The translations under genes were made by a program, and so were the position numbers. A stretch of 64,000 nt of DNA from Paralvinella palmiformis. Taxonomy: Eukaryota; Annelida; Polychaeta; Terebellida; Alvinellidae. Within the stretch, counting starts at the first letter, position 1, and the number at the start of each line of letters is the position of its first letter. The DNA lies in contig JAODUP010000112.1 of assembly GCA_025642065.1 (NCBI GenBank), positions 62,001 through 126,000 on the forward strand. The letters run 5' to 3'. The notes below the pieces were generated by a model. It was not told the origin of the DNA, did not search any database, and was given only the letters and a program-made list of their open reading frames with translations. Shown one piece after another: positions 10,364 through 20,639 of the stretch.

Positions 10364-10825
10364 AAACGACAGTCGAAACTCATCGCAAACTGTAAATTCT
10401 TGTTAATGAATTGGTCTGTGGACTCGGTTCAGTGCGCTTTGCTTGTTTTGTTTACGCGTACTTAATGAAGACATCAAATAACATCTGAGCCTAAATAACG
10501 CCGAGACGATGCTAACCCCGAAGCCCAGTCGGCGAGTTTGCCTTCCTCATAATGACATACCTCAACATGAAGAACACGTAGCATCCTCACAGCGCAGTAT
10601 GGCATCCACTAAAGCCCCGAGACTAGCCAGAGAAGATCGACACCGGAACGTAAAAGCCTGTCGTTGTCTCTTCGCTGTCCGTTTGCGGTCCCATCGGGTG
10701 CGTATATCCGCGTTGAAGTCACACCGGTATTATTACTCTGGAGCGGTGCTCGCCGTAAAACGCGTACACCTGTGTAAATCTAGACAATCTAGACGCGCAA
10801 AAGCATACCCGGGTGCATGTGTGTT

Positions 10826-10828
<3 letters not shown>

Positions 10829-10857
<29 letters not shown>
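10829..10857. repeat. (CT)n microsatellite
   Basis: An uninterrupted CT run. It supplies the poly-Ser-Leu end of an otherwise unsupported open frame starting at 10509. Confidence 0.95.
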
Positions 10858-10859
<2 letters not shown>

Positions 10860-11612
10860 GTGCTGGGTTTGTGTAAGCTTGTGAAATAAACGACACGGTC
10901 GCTTCAGTTAGAACATTCCAGTTATGTAATGCTTTCAATCGCGCCTCGTGTAGCGACTGGCTCGGTGGGAGAAGGAGAGAGAGGACGACTCGTCGGAGTG
11001 TTATCACGGCTTTAAAGTGTGCACCGAGCCTAGATAGACAAACACCAAAATGATCGTTGACGACACGCTAATGCCCGAGAGATGTTATCTCTATTATACA
11101 CACATACCAGGTTAACAAAGACAATGAAGACAGATGAGAGATGAAGGTCTTTGTCTTCGGTTGGGCGTTCAGCTTATTAGCGTTTTAGTCCAGGGCTGGT
11201 GGGTCGGGGTTTCCTTGTGGCATTCTTTTACTGTTAGAGAATCCAGGTTAGGGAATCCAGGTACTGTTTGGTTAGCAACGGATTGGTGGTTCTGCGTTGT
11301 GATGAGGTACACTCATATATCGGGATGTCAGTTATCGCGAACGGATCGCCCTCTGACGCCCGGTTGTGAGGAAGGCGTACATGGTACAACACGGTCCAGA
11401 CAGCGAGCACCTGCCCCAACAAACCACCTGCCTTAACAGACCAGACTGTGTTTTAACACCACCCCTGTTGGTTACGGCGGCGACAACGATAACGATGTAA
11501 ATTCAGGCAGCCGGGAGACAGCGAAACGCTGAGCGAGTTGTGAAGAAGAGTCAAACCTGCCTAGACGATTAGGACTCGACCTAACAGACCGCCTGCCTTA
11601 ACATACCTAGAT

Positions 11613-11647
11613 GCGGTTTGAAACCAACAACAACAACAACAACAACG
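11613..11647. repeat. (AAC)n microsatellite
   Basis: A trinucleotide run. The surrounding 10.9-12.2 kb has no recognisable gene. Confidence 0.9.
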
Positions 11648-12239
11648 ACAATGAATGACAATGACGATGTAGATGAAATGATGCTGCTTCAGTAGCAAGA
11701 GCCATTCAAAGTACCTGCGGTGTATCCAGGTTACAGCTGACAGAACTAATTCCAAGAATCCCCCCCCCCCTCTAAAATTAGTCAGCTCATAAATTACAAT
11801 CAAATAATAGGAAAAATCACATACTGGGCATTTATAGCAGAAATGCGCCATTTATAGGAATTATCCACTTGTTCGAGAAAAACAAATAGCATGGTTACAG
11901 TGAAATTTCAACGAAACGGAACTGTGTGTGTGTGTGGTGTGTGTGTGTGTGCAGACCAAATATTTGGTATAAGGCGTATTCGAGGTTCCGGACCTACGTC
12001 ATATTACGTTATACCCAGAGCTTACACCTTTTTGGGCTATGTCGAAGTTCGGTTGTCTTGAAGTTAAAGTCTCACCCCTTGTAATTAGCAGACGATGTTA
12101 AAACATGGTTAACAGTTTTCTGGATGTCATCAACGGGCAGTCGTCGTCTAGGACAGCCCTGACTGTAGTAATATAGCCACTAATTCAGACCTCGTCAATT
12201 ATGTTGTCATTCGGTTCTTATCTACATTCGGTATGCTAT

Positions 12240-12690
12240 CTTATCTGAGCGCCCCATATTATCTACGTTGGCGTGCGGTCGTCTACCGTAGACCGCGCAC
12301 CGTTCGTCCTATCTAACGCCGATCAAATAGCTCGGCCGCAGTCAATCGGCTAGCTCGTAACCCGGCCCGGTTCGGCATCCTGTTGCCATGGCGATATATT
12401 CGCGATTGCGCGATGCAAAACGCCGATAAGTTTTTCCCTCGCGCGGCTCAGATGTCGAACGATCAATCTCGGACGTACGTGGCGCGTCGCTTCGAGATAA
12501 AACAAGAGTTAACTTCATTCGAAAACCGGAGAGATAACTGGCCGTCACGATGAAAACGACTCGGCTAAATATCGCCCGAATAAGCACCGCGGAGGAAGGT
12601 GATGCGACGCTCTTCGTAGGCGAAGTGCATGCTGGGACGACAATTTTACACCGAGCACGGGGCGTACGGGTACGTATTGACGACATGGAA
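12240..12690. other. CpG-rich unique island
   Basis: A locally GC/CpG-rich stretch without repeats. It contains open frames on both strands (12342-12686 minus, 12550-12744 plus) with no family resemblance. It could be a promoter or upstream non-coding exon; only base composition supports this. Confidence 0.3.
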
Positions 12691-12761
12691 TGGTTTTCTG
12701 AGTTGAGGTTGTTTGCTGACTTAAGATGGGATATTTATACGTAGACAAATACAAAAGGTTT

Positions 12762-12764
<3 letters not shown>

Positions 12765-12807
<43 letters not shown>
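12765..12807. repeat. (TA)n microsatellite
   Basis: About 20 TA units. Confidence 0.97.
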
Positions 12808-12809
<2 letters not shown>

Positions 12810-13095
12810 ACGTATCTATACAACAGACATATTCAGGCAACTCGCGTCCTCTTTTAGTGGTGGCAATTCATTCAAATATGAAACTTATTTAATGCCGTCA
12901 ACAATGAAGTTCGCTTTAATTACTTCCAAATAATTTATGTACGGAATGCTCTCTAGGACAGGAAATGGTGGGGGTGGGGCTGGTGGATAGTTCCATGGAT
13001 ATTAAAGTCACTGAGTGCCTCATTGGAGCCTCGACATTGGACGCACCTGTATTATGCAGCTGAAATGCTATTACACGATGTAATGAAATAATCAA

Positions 13096-13215
13096 ATGAA
13101 ATCTCTCACAGACACATGTAGCACGATGAAATCTCTCACAGACACATGTAGCACGATGAAATCTCTCACAGACACATGTAGCACGATGAAATCTCTCACA
13201 GACACATGTAGCACT
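13096..13215. repeat. Perfect tandem repeat, 4 x 30 bp
   Basis: Four identical 30-bp units beginning ATGAAATCTCTCACAGACAC and ending TGTAGCACG (the last unit ends AGCACT). There is no spacer. The unit is a multiple of three, so it reads as a ten-residue repeat in one frame, but no gene supports coding. The identity between units implies recent expansion. Confidence 0.97.
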
Positions 13216-13709
13216 GGGTTTGGAACGCCAACTTCGAGGTGTACAGTACGGGGTTCGGAACCTCGTCGTATCGTAATACTAGACTATGGTACGCTTACAA
13301 CTGTTTAATACACGACAGTCGTGTAAACAAAGGTGTAGGTTAACAACATAATCGTAAGCTTAACTGAAATTACGAATTCTTTAGAAAGGTCAAGAGAAAA
13401 CAAACCCCATAAATGCGAGAATTTTTCAATATTTCGGGGCTCGCAGCCACACACTCACCGAAAACGTGTACCCCCCCCCCCCCATATCATCCTCCGTTCC
13501 CAAATCTGGATCAGCGAATAGCCGACCACCGCGTTAGACATTTTCATAAATTGCGATGGAAGTATCAGGGTTGAGTCAAACTCTCTTGTCTAAATACGCC
13601 TCGTCTAAGTTTATATAGCCCCCAGCCGAAAGATAAGGAAATTATAGTTTGTTCGAGGTGTTCTATTCTGTTGGTGATATAAATATAACTCGAAACCGTC
13701 AGAACTGTT

Positions 13710-13731
13710 GTTTTTTTTTTTTTTTTTTTTG
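13710..13731. repeat. Poly-T run
   Basis: A run of about 22 T. Flanks show no SINE or LINE features. Confidence 0.9.
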
Positions 13732-14184
13732 GTATTCTGTGAGTGCAATTAACATGGGAAGTTGAACAGCGACGAACGTGGACTGTTGAAAGTCTGTAAT
13801 GGATCTGGGCGTGTCTGTCAGAGGTGTGATACAGCTAATTTGAAAATGTAAATTTTAATATTGGCGTTTCGCTACTACTATTCTGCACGTGATAGACTAA
13901 ACTGGTTGATCAATTCGAAAGATATCAGGTGAAGTGAATGATGAAACATCTCTTAGATTTAGGCCAGGAGTCGAAAGGTGGTCTCTTTACACATACCACC
14001 AAATGACCTAGCCAGATCTAGCTTTCGTTTGTTACTAGCAAAAAGCAACACACTGAATTGAATAGACATGGGATTTCACTACGTAGATAGTATTATTATG
14101 CAGATTTAGAGACGACTTCTTAAAAAAATACTAAAAAGAGTATCATTAATTCAATATAAGCCTCTGTGATATAAGTGGGGGGTA

Positions 14185-14385
14185 TTTCCGTGGTATAGTT
14201 ATTAGTAGAGTGAGATGCAGACTTCGAGACCGAGGTTTGAATCCGAGTGTTAGTTGTAACTATTGGATGAACATCTGATCTCTCTGGCTGATAGACCCTC
14301 CGATGTCATGTTCCAGCTGAGACCTATATCGAGGTTAAATGGGACACTCACGCACTCACTGCTCACGCATTCACTCACGGAACAC
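14185..14385 (+). mobile_element. tRNA-derived SINE-like element with (CTCA)-type tail
   Basis: A possible A box (GTGGTATAGTTATTAG) and a good B box (GGTTTGAATCCGAG) lie about 35 bp apart. They are followed by a body that includes TCATGTTCCAGCTGAGA and a CACTCACGCACTCACT tail. The block TCATATGTCCCAGCTGAGA before the large (CTCA)n array at 20075 is similar, so both are likely from one family. Confidence 0.5.
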
Positions 14386-14442
14386 ATTGTGCGTTCAGAG
14401 TTTTGAAATACTTCATCGTGTTCCTCCATAAACATCTCTCTC

Positions 14443-14443
14443 A

Positions 14444-14474
<31 letters not shown>

Positions 14475-14505
14475 CCACACACACGCACACACACAGAGAG
14501 AGGGG

Positions 14506-14537
<32 letters not shown>
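14443..14537. repeat. Compound (CA)n(GC)n(CA)n(GA)n microsatellite
   Basis: Consecutive dinucleotide blocks directly after the SINE-like element. They generate several false open frames. Confidence 0.95.
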
Positions 14538-14538
<1 letters not shown>

Positions 14539-15284
14539 AGCTATTTCGAAACTGAAAACATCTAAAGAGACCACCCATGTTAAACGACCATCATCTATAG
14601 GGTTCTGGGGTAACCTTCTCGTGCGAACTTTTCTCCATCTGCCATCAGCATCCACTGGTCTGTGTGTTATTTCACAGTCAACAAACACACCACATTTTAT
14701 TGAAGGAAATCACTTTACCCGAGAGTCAATTCCGCGAAAAACACATTCGTCTACGAATGACAATGGCAAACATCCCAAACATTTAAAAACCACTTCTAGA
14801 CCAAAAGACGGAGATAGACGGGATTCCAAAGCTTTTAAGATAAATATCACTAATATTATTACGGTTGTGAAGTAAGTTTGACGTTGTTTAATGCATACTT
14901 CCAACTGTTTCATTAACAACCGGATCACGAGACTAACCATTTATAGGGAGCCAAGGCGGGTTAGAAATATACGGAATTCCTCAATGTCCCAATTAGGGAT
15001 GCTGTTCCAACGCTCAACCAGAGAGGCCCCACTGAGGCCCGTCAGGCAATAATCGTTCGGAACGACCCTAAGGCAACCTCCCCGCGATGTCTGGGGCGGG
15101 TCACCATACTGTACCTATGAACGACGACATCCTCTAGACAGCTTTATGATAATGTCCCGATGGAAAGCTAAGGACAAGTAAACATCATCGTCCTGAATGA
15201 AGGTCATTTTATGACGGTAAATAGTTATATAGTAGAATGACTGACGTTCTTCTGTCAACGTGACGTACGGTAGACAGCAATAGA

Positions 15285-16015
15285 GGTGTTGTGGCTAACA
15301 GAGAACTGGCGTGGCTAATAGAGAACTGGTGTGGCTAACAGAGGACAGGTGTGGCTATAACAATTGGTGTAGCTAACAAAGAACTGGCGTGGCTAATATA
15401 GAACTGGTGTGGCTAACGCCGAATTGGTGAGGCTAACAGAGAACAGGTGTGGCTATGACAATTGGTGTAGCTAAGAGAGAACTGGTGTGGCTAAGAGAGA
15501 ACTGGTGTGACTTTAACAGAGAGCTGGTGTGGCTAACAGAGAACTGGTGTGGCTATAACAGAGGAACGGGTGGCTAACATACAACTAATACGGTTATTCT
15601 AGAACTGATGTGGCTAACAGATAAATGGTATGACCAACAAACAATTGGTATGACTAACAGATCAACGATATTGCTAACAAACTACTGATGTGGCTAACAG
15701 CTAAAAGCCGTGGGTAACAGTTAAATGGTGTGGCTAACGTGTAAATGATTTAGCTAACAGGTAAAAGGTGTGGTTGGTTAATAACAAACAACTGGTGTCG
15801 TTAACATATAAAATATGTGACTAACATGTAAATGGTGTGATTAGCATGTAAATGATAGATAAATAATATGGCTAACAGCGAACTGGGACGGCGAGCAGGC
15901 AATTGGATTAGCTAACAGGTAAATGGTGTGGCTAAGAGATAACTTGTATAGCTAACACGTAAATGGTGTAGCTAACAGAGAACTTGTATAGCTAACGGGT
16001 AAATGGTGTGACAAA
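15285..16015. repeat. Degenerate minisatellite of about 20-bp units
   Basis: About 35 head-to-tail copies of a unit close to GTGGCTAACAGAGAACTGGT. Left-hand copies are more alike (GTGGCTAACAGAGAACTGG recurs), while right-hand copies drift towards GTGTGGCTAACAGGTAAATG. No open frame is maintained. The flanks are unique DNA. Confidence 0.95.
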
Positions 16016-16194
16016 CCTGAAGACGGTTTTCGTGAGGCATGTCTACTGTTATATATGTAATCTATATGGAACTGTAAACATAGATATATCTATATCATCT
16101 CACATAGAGATATGATAATGATGATACATATAGACTTTAGTGACCTTCACCTCTCGATATCGGTAACATCACTTACACTAACCGATATAACCAT

Positions 16195-16440
16195 AACAAC
16201 AATGTCAACGACCGACATCACAACACTAACAACCGATATAACAACGACAATCGACAAAACACCAATGACAGTTACTGATATAGCAACAATCACAATCTTA
16301 ACAACAACAACAACAACAATAATATTAATAACATCATTATCGACAATGTCAACACATCATCAACAACAACAACAGATATTATAACAACAACAACCGATAT
16401 AAATCTGTAAACAAAACCAATATTAACAACAACAACAATG
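16195..16440. repeat. Cryptic (AAC)n/(ATA)n-rich tract
   Basis: Interspersed ACAACAACA and ACCGATATAAC-like units. It is low complexity and the Thr/Ile-rich frame across it is not a gene. Confidence 0.85.
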
Positions 16441-17838
16441 ACAACAATTGCATCTTGGGGAGAAATAGTCATTTGCTCAGTGAACTCAACTAACAGCTGT
16501 CTTCAACTAACAGCTGTCTTCAACTAACAGCTGACATCAACCCTTCTCCGCCCCCTGTTAGGACCACCTCAGGTGAATGGTCCTTAAACAGAGATCTTAG
16601 AACTAATAACGAGAAAGGGGTAATGAAAGGGGGGGGGGTATTTTTGATGGTCCTTTAACCGGGTGGTCTCGCATTCCACTAACGATGTTACTTTATGACA
16701 TTGGGCATTCGACGCTGTTCAATCGTGTGCTTTAATAAACGTAGTTCCCGTCTTACTTTCGATATTCCTACGCTCTCTTAAATAAATAACAAATAAATAC
16801 AACTGGTGTTATAGTTAAATCAAGGTTGGATGAAAAACTCCTCCTACTATAATGTCAACTGGCAAGGTTTTTCTCCCCCGAACATGACATCTATAGTACA
16901 CTGAGGTCCCACCACGTTAAACAACTGCCATCATCATAATGACAGAAATCAACACCAGGTGGCTGTGTCCGATAGGTGACAGTCAGCCGTCTCTACCCCA
17001 AACTTCAACAACACAAGACAAATCAAGGTAGCGAGACTATTAATTACTAGTGATTGGAGGGTAGTTCGATTGCAAATGTCGAAAGAAAGCAGAAATGTAA
17101 AATGCGAAATCAGAGATTCGCCAGTTCACGGTGAAAACTGTCGAAATCAGGAGAAACAACTTCGGCCTGTGTAAAACATATAAAAATATTCATGACTTCA
17201 AGTAAATTGCCGGTTGTAGCAAACCGATCGAGTGATCTCGCTGTGAAATAATCTTTCCGGTGGAACAGTCAACACGCGGCCATCTTTGGATGTTTAAAAA
17301 AATTCAAATCTTTTTGACTGGGGGAGGGGTTGTTTGGTCAACGAACTGTCCAACTCAAATTATCACTTATGTGCGAAGGCATAATATGATCAGGTTAATT
17401 ATTTATTCCTGTTACAGAAGTTTTTAACGTCCATCCCGCACACGCCCTCACTAAAAAAATCTCTTTGTATAGAATGATCGCATGGGACGACTATTCAATG
17501 TAAAGATCAGGTGATATGATAATTGAATGACCGATCCGAGGGAATGCGTCAAGAAGAGGCCTTGAAATATCGTAAAATTATACTTCTTGTCATTTTCCGT
17601 GGATGACGTGCGAGAAAAATGTAGATGCAGTTGTTTCTCTCCGCTTTCAGGCTCAGCATGGACTGGCGTTTACCGGCAAAGTTAGGGTATCATGTGACAG
17701 TGCTAACTTTTGATCGGTCACCTGATAAGCTTTGTAAGCTATCTAATGATTTTCTGTTCGGACAGCTACATAATGGCTGTCTGTTGTTGACAAGGTGTCA
17801 CTAATGGGAAGTACAAGGACAATAATCAAGGCAAGCGC
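16441..17838. other. Intergenic DNA, no gene seen
   Basis: Near 16497-16535 there are three copies of CAACTAACAGCTGTCTT-like units. Near 16855-16900 the phrase CAACTGGCAAGGTTTTTCTC resembles the SINE-C body (26393 and 31705). Nothing else is recognisable. Confidence 0.5.
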
Positions 17839-17886
<48 letters not shown>

Positions 17887-17887
17887 A
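17838..17887. repeat. (CA)n(GA)n microsatellite
   Basis: Two adjacent dinucleotide runs. A similar pair occurs at 52010-52050 next to a related flank (GTTGTCGATGGTGCACTGCG versus GTTGTCAATGGTGCACTGTG), so the two loci share an older repeat. Confidence 0.95.
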
Positions 17888-18339
17888 AATGTACAGTTGT
17901 CGATGGTGCACTGCGCTGTACAATTCCTGCCAGTTGAAACGATTTCCAGTATTATCAGTGTATGTGTGGGGTGTTTCAATCACGAATTGAAGGCCTTGGA
18001 GTAAACATCTCAATTCACTATAGTGGAGCATCCCCGTCGTATGTTCCAGGCAAGAACAGTGCACACACACACACACACTGTTTCTAGTCGCCGACTATTC
18101 GCCCGACCCTCATTATATATAAACGAACAGACCTCAGTGTCCTCAGTGATCAACTCCTGTCAGACGTTACGTGTCTAAGGTAAGACCAACGACAACTGTC
18201 ATCGTAGATACACACATACCTACACACATCCTTCGCCTAACCTCAGTCAAATTACACAAAAAACCTTCCAAACGTTAGTCGACGTAACACAATCAAGCGC
18301 CCCCCCCCCTTCGGATTCACGGGGGCCCCCCCCACTCCC

Positions 18340-18560
18340 GGAGTCAGACACTCGTTAACTCGGCGCTTGATTAAATTTCACTCGGTAAAAAGCTCACCGA
18401 GTCGGCGGCCTAAAGTAGCTGGTACCCAGCGAGAATCATCTGATGGGATCGCTGATCGGTATCTGTCAGGCAGGTGACGTCTTTGTATTGGGAATGCCGT
18501 GAATTGCGTGGGAATCAGTTCGTTTAGCATACGACGTCATCAGCACGTGGAGTGTTTAAC
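18340..18560. other. CpG-rich unique block with hairpin potential
   Basis: Non-repetitive sequence with ACTCGGT...ACCGAGT inverted repeats around 18380-18402 and E-box-like and CRE-like motifs (CAGGTGACGTC near 18471). A regulatory role is possible but only inferred. Confidence 0.3.
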
Positions 18561-18711
18561 ACTTTCTGGAATTTCGTCGTGATTTTTTTCCCTTCCTATA
18601 AACGTCGGTAGTTTTTGGTTGGCTTTTATTCTGTGTGAAACCGAAAACGGTCTTTTATGTTTTTGGTGTGAAACGCCTTAAGAGAACTCGGCTTGTTTGA
18701 GGCGATGTCTA

Positions 18712-18713
<2 letters not shown>

Positions 18714-18745
<32 letters not shown>

Positions 18746-18865
18746 GGTGTTGTTGTTACTACTGCAGCTGTTGATCCTGATACCACTACTACTACCACTA
18801 CCACCACCACCACTTCTACTACTACTACTACTACTGCTACTTCTACAACAAGTTCTACAGCTACT
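18714..18865. repeat. (TTA)n and (CTA)n/(CCA)n trinucleotide tract
   Basis: Adjacent trinucleotide runs. Poly-Leu and poly-Val frames across it are artefacts. Confidence 0.95.
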
Positions 18866-19439
18866 ACTATCTCGAAGTAATCTAATCTAGTCACATTAAA
18901 CATTTATTCGTCTTCATCACGGATTAACAACGAAAGTCAGTCGCATTTTCTTGTTGTAGGGATGGGTTTTTTTTCCAGACTATTTCCCAGCCAATCACCA
19001 CCCACCCACATCGACACCCACCCACATACCCAACTGATTCGTCAGACACAGGGTAACAATTATACATTCCGAAGCAACTTTCTAACATTTTCTTCTTCGC
19101 CGACAATATATAGTTAGTCCCTTGCTGCAGTTGATACGGTCCATCGCCACAGATCGAATCCCAGTATGGTCTGCGTCTGAGGCATGTTTCATCCTCCAAT
19201 AAGAGACTTCTGCCTGGTCGTATTCTTCGTTGATGGAGGGAGTAGCCAGCATCGAGGCTAACAAATATACATACTCAGTCACTGCTTGTTGGCTTAGTAC
19301 TAATCATTAGTCAGCCTATTTTATTGCTCACCAACTGTATTAATGCCCTTCGCCCTGAGAAGCCATAACAATGATCCTGGAAGCGCCATCTAGCGGTCTT
19401 TATTCATCCATTTTGGTTCAATCCCCCACCCAGCCCCGA

Positions 19440-19467
19440 AGAGAGAGAGAGAGAGAGAGAGAGAGAT
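19440..19467. repeat. (GA)n microsatellite
   Basis: An uninterrupted GA run of about 27 bases. Confidence 0.95.
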
Positions 19468-19557
19468 GGGCCGATTGTGAGGACAATAATTATGTCAGAA
19501 AGGCGCAACAACACATCTTAAACGAAATGGTCAGAAGGAATGTTGTAGAGTATAAAG

Positions 19558-19672
19558 ACAGGTACGAGCCAGATTCGAACCTACGACCTGGAGACTTGCA
19601 GTCTATTGCTCTAACCCTTAACGCCAACGACAAGAGCAAGTATAAACATTGCCCGAAATATATTTCCTCAGT
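19558..19672 (-). mobile_element. tRNA-like SINE head
   Basis: On the minus strand, GGCGTTAAGGGTTAGAGCAA resembles an A box and GTAGGTTCGAATCTGGC is a good B box about 40 bp later. No intact tRNA 3' end follows, so it is a SINE head rather than a tRNA gene. Confidence 0.5.
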
Positions 19673-19727
19673 TTTCATCCACAAATGCCACCAACAGGAA
19701 ACAATCTGATACTGAGAACCATTATCT

Positions 19728-19860
19728 TTCTCAGCTGCGTTCGTTTAGCAATAAAACGCTCGACAACTTGTGCCAAAGGTCATAGGTTCGAACCTACCGC
19801 CACCCCCTCCCTCCCCGAAATGTCGAAAGATTTCATGAATGATTGGCCACGTTATTAGAT
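19728..19860 (+). mobile_element. tRNA-like SINE fragment
   Basis: GTTTAGCAATAAAACGCTCG (A-box-like) and CATAGGTTCGAACCTACCG (B box) are followed by GAAATGTCGAAAGATTTCAT and TGGCCACGTTA. The latter resembles the GACCACGTTAAATGG block of SINE B. Confidence 0.45.
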
Positions 19861-20073
19861 GCTGCCGTCTCGCTTTTTTTAAACTGATAGACGTTATAAG
19901 AACCTTGATATAATAGTCTCATACAATCAGTTTCCGGTAATTAGCCGCAAGATCGGGATTTGTTTCTGGGTCAGTGGCACACGGAGACAGACAATGGATC
20001 TATTCGCTTCGATCATCATTCGCCACAGTAGCCATCTCGGTCATATGTCCCAGCTGAGAACGAAAACGGGTCT

Positions 20074-20255
20074 CACTCACTCACTCACTCACTCACTCAC
20101 TCACTCACTCACTCACTCACTCACTCAATACCTCATTTACACATTTACTCACTGGTTCAGTCACTCACTCACTCACTCACTCAATACCTCATTTACACGC
20201 CTACTCCCTAGTTCACTCACTTACTCACTCACTCACTCACTCACTCACTCGTCAT
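20074..20255. repeat. (CTCA)n tetranucleotide array with interruptions
   Basis: Three blocks of CTCA/ACTC repeats separated by two near-identical spacers (AATACCTCATTTACAC), so the array also has a higher-order period. Confidence 0.95.
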
Positions 20256-20639
20256 TCACACCATTGTTCACCGATCTAGCAGCCCTATCAATGTGAACTA
20301 AGCACGCTATCCGACCGATAGAAACCAGATGATAATTATAAACATTATCTCCAAACAGCGAAGATGCACCAAGATGGTCCCATCTGACGTGCCATCATCA
20401 TCGCACAAACACACACATACACAAACACACACGCATCCATGCACACACGCACGCACAAACGGCGGCGATATCAGACCATCAATGGCCGCTGGCCCATCTA
20501 GTCCTCTAACCGTCTATTGTTCCTCCATCAACAAAACCGGTTACTGTCTTATCTGTCGATGTAGATCACAGATGACCGTCTCCTGTTATTGAATACTGAC
20601 AGCGGCCCGGTGTCGGAAGAGGGGCTAAGTGCACCCAGG

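Noticed and set aside
10509..10889. 126-codon plus-strand open frame
   Set aside because: Ends in a (CT)n microsatellite and shows no recognisable family or start context.
12342..12686. 114-codon minus-strand open frame in a CpG-rich block
   Set aside because: Arg/Ser-rich with no domain; the same bases are also open on the other strand, as expected from composition.
13096..13215. CRISPR-like direct repeats
   Set aside because: The units are strictly tandem without spacers, and the genome is eukaryotic.
16112..16472. Thr/Ile-rich and Val-rich open frames
   Set aside because: Trinucleotide low-complexity DNA without coding support.
18693..18903. Poly-Leu and poly-Val open frames
   Set aside because: Trinucleotide microsatellite on both strands.
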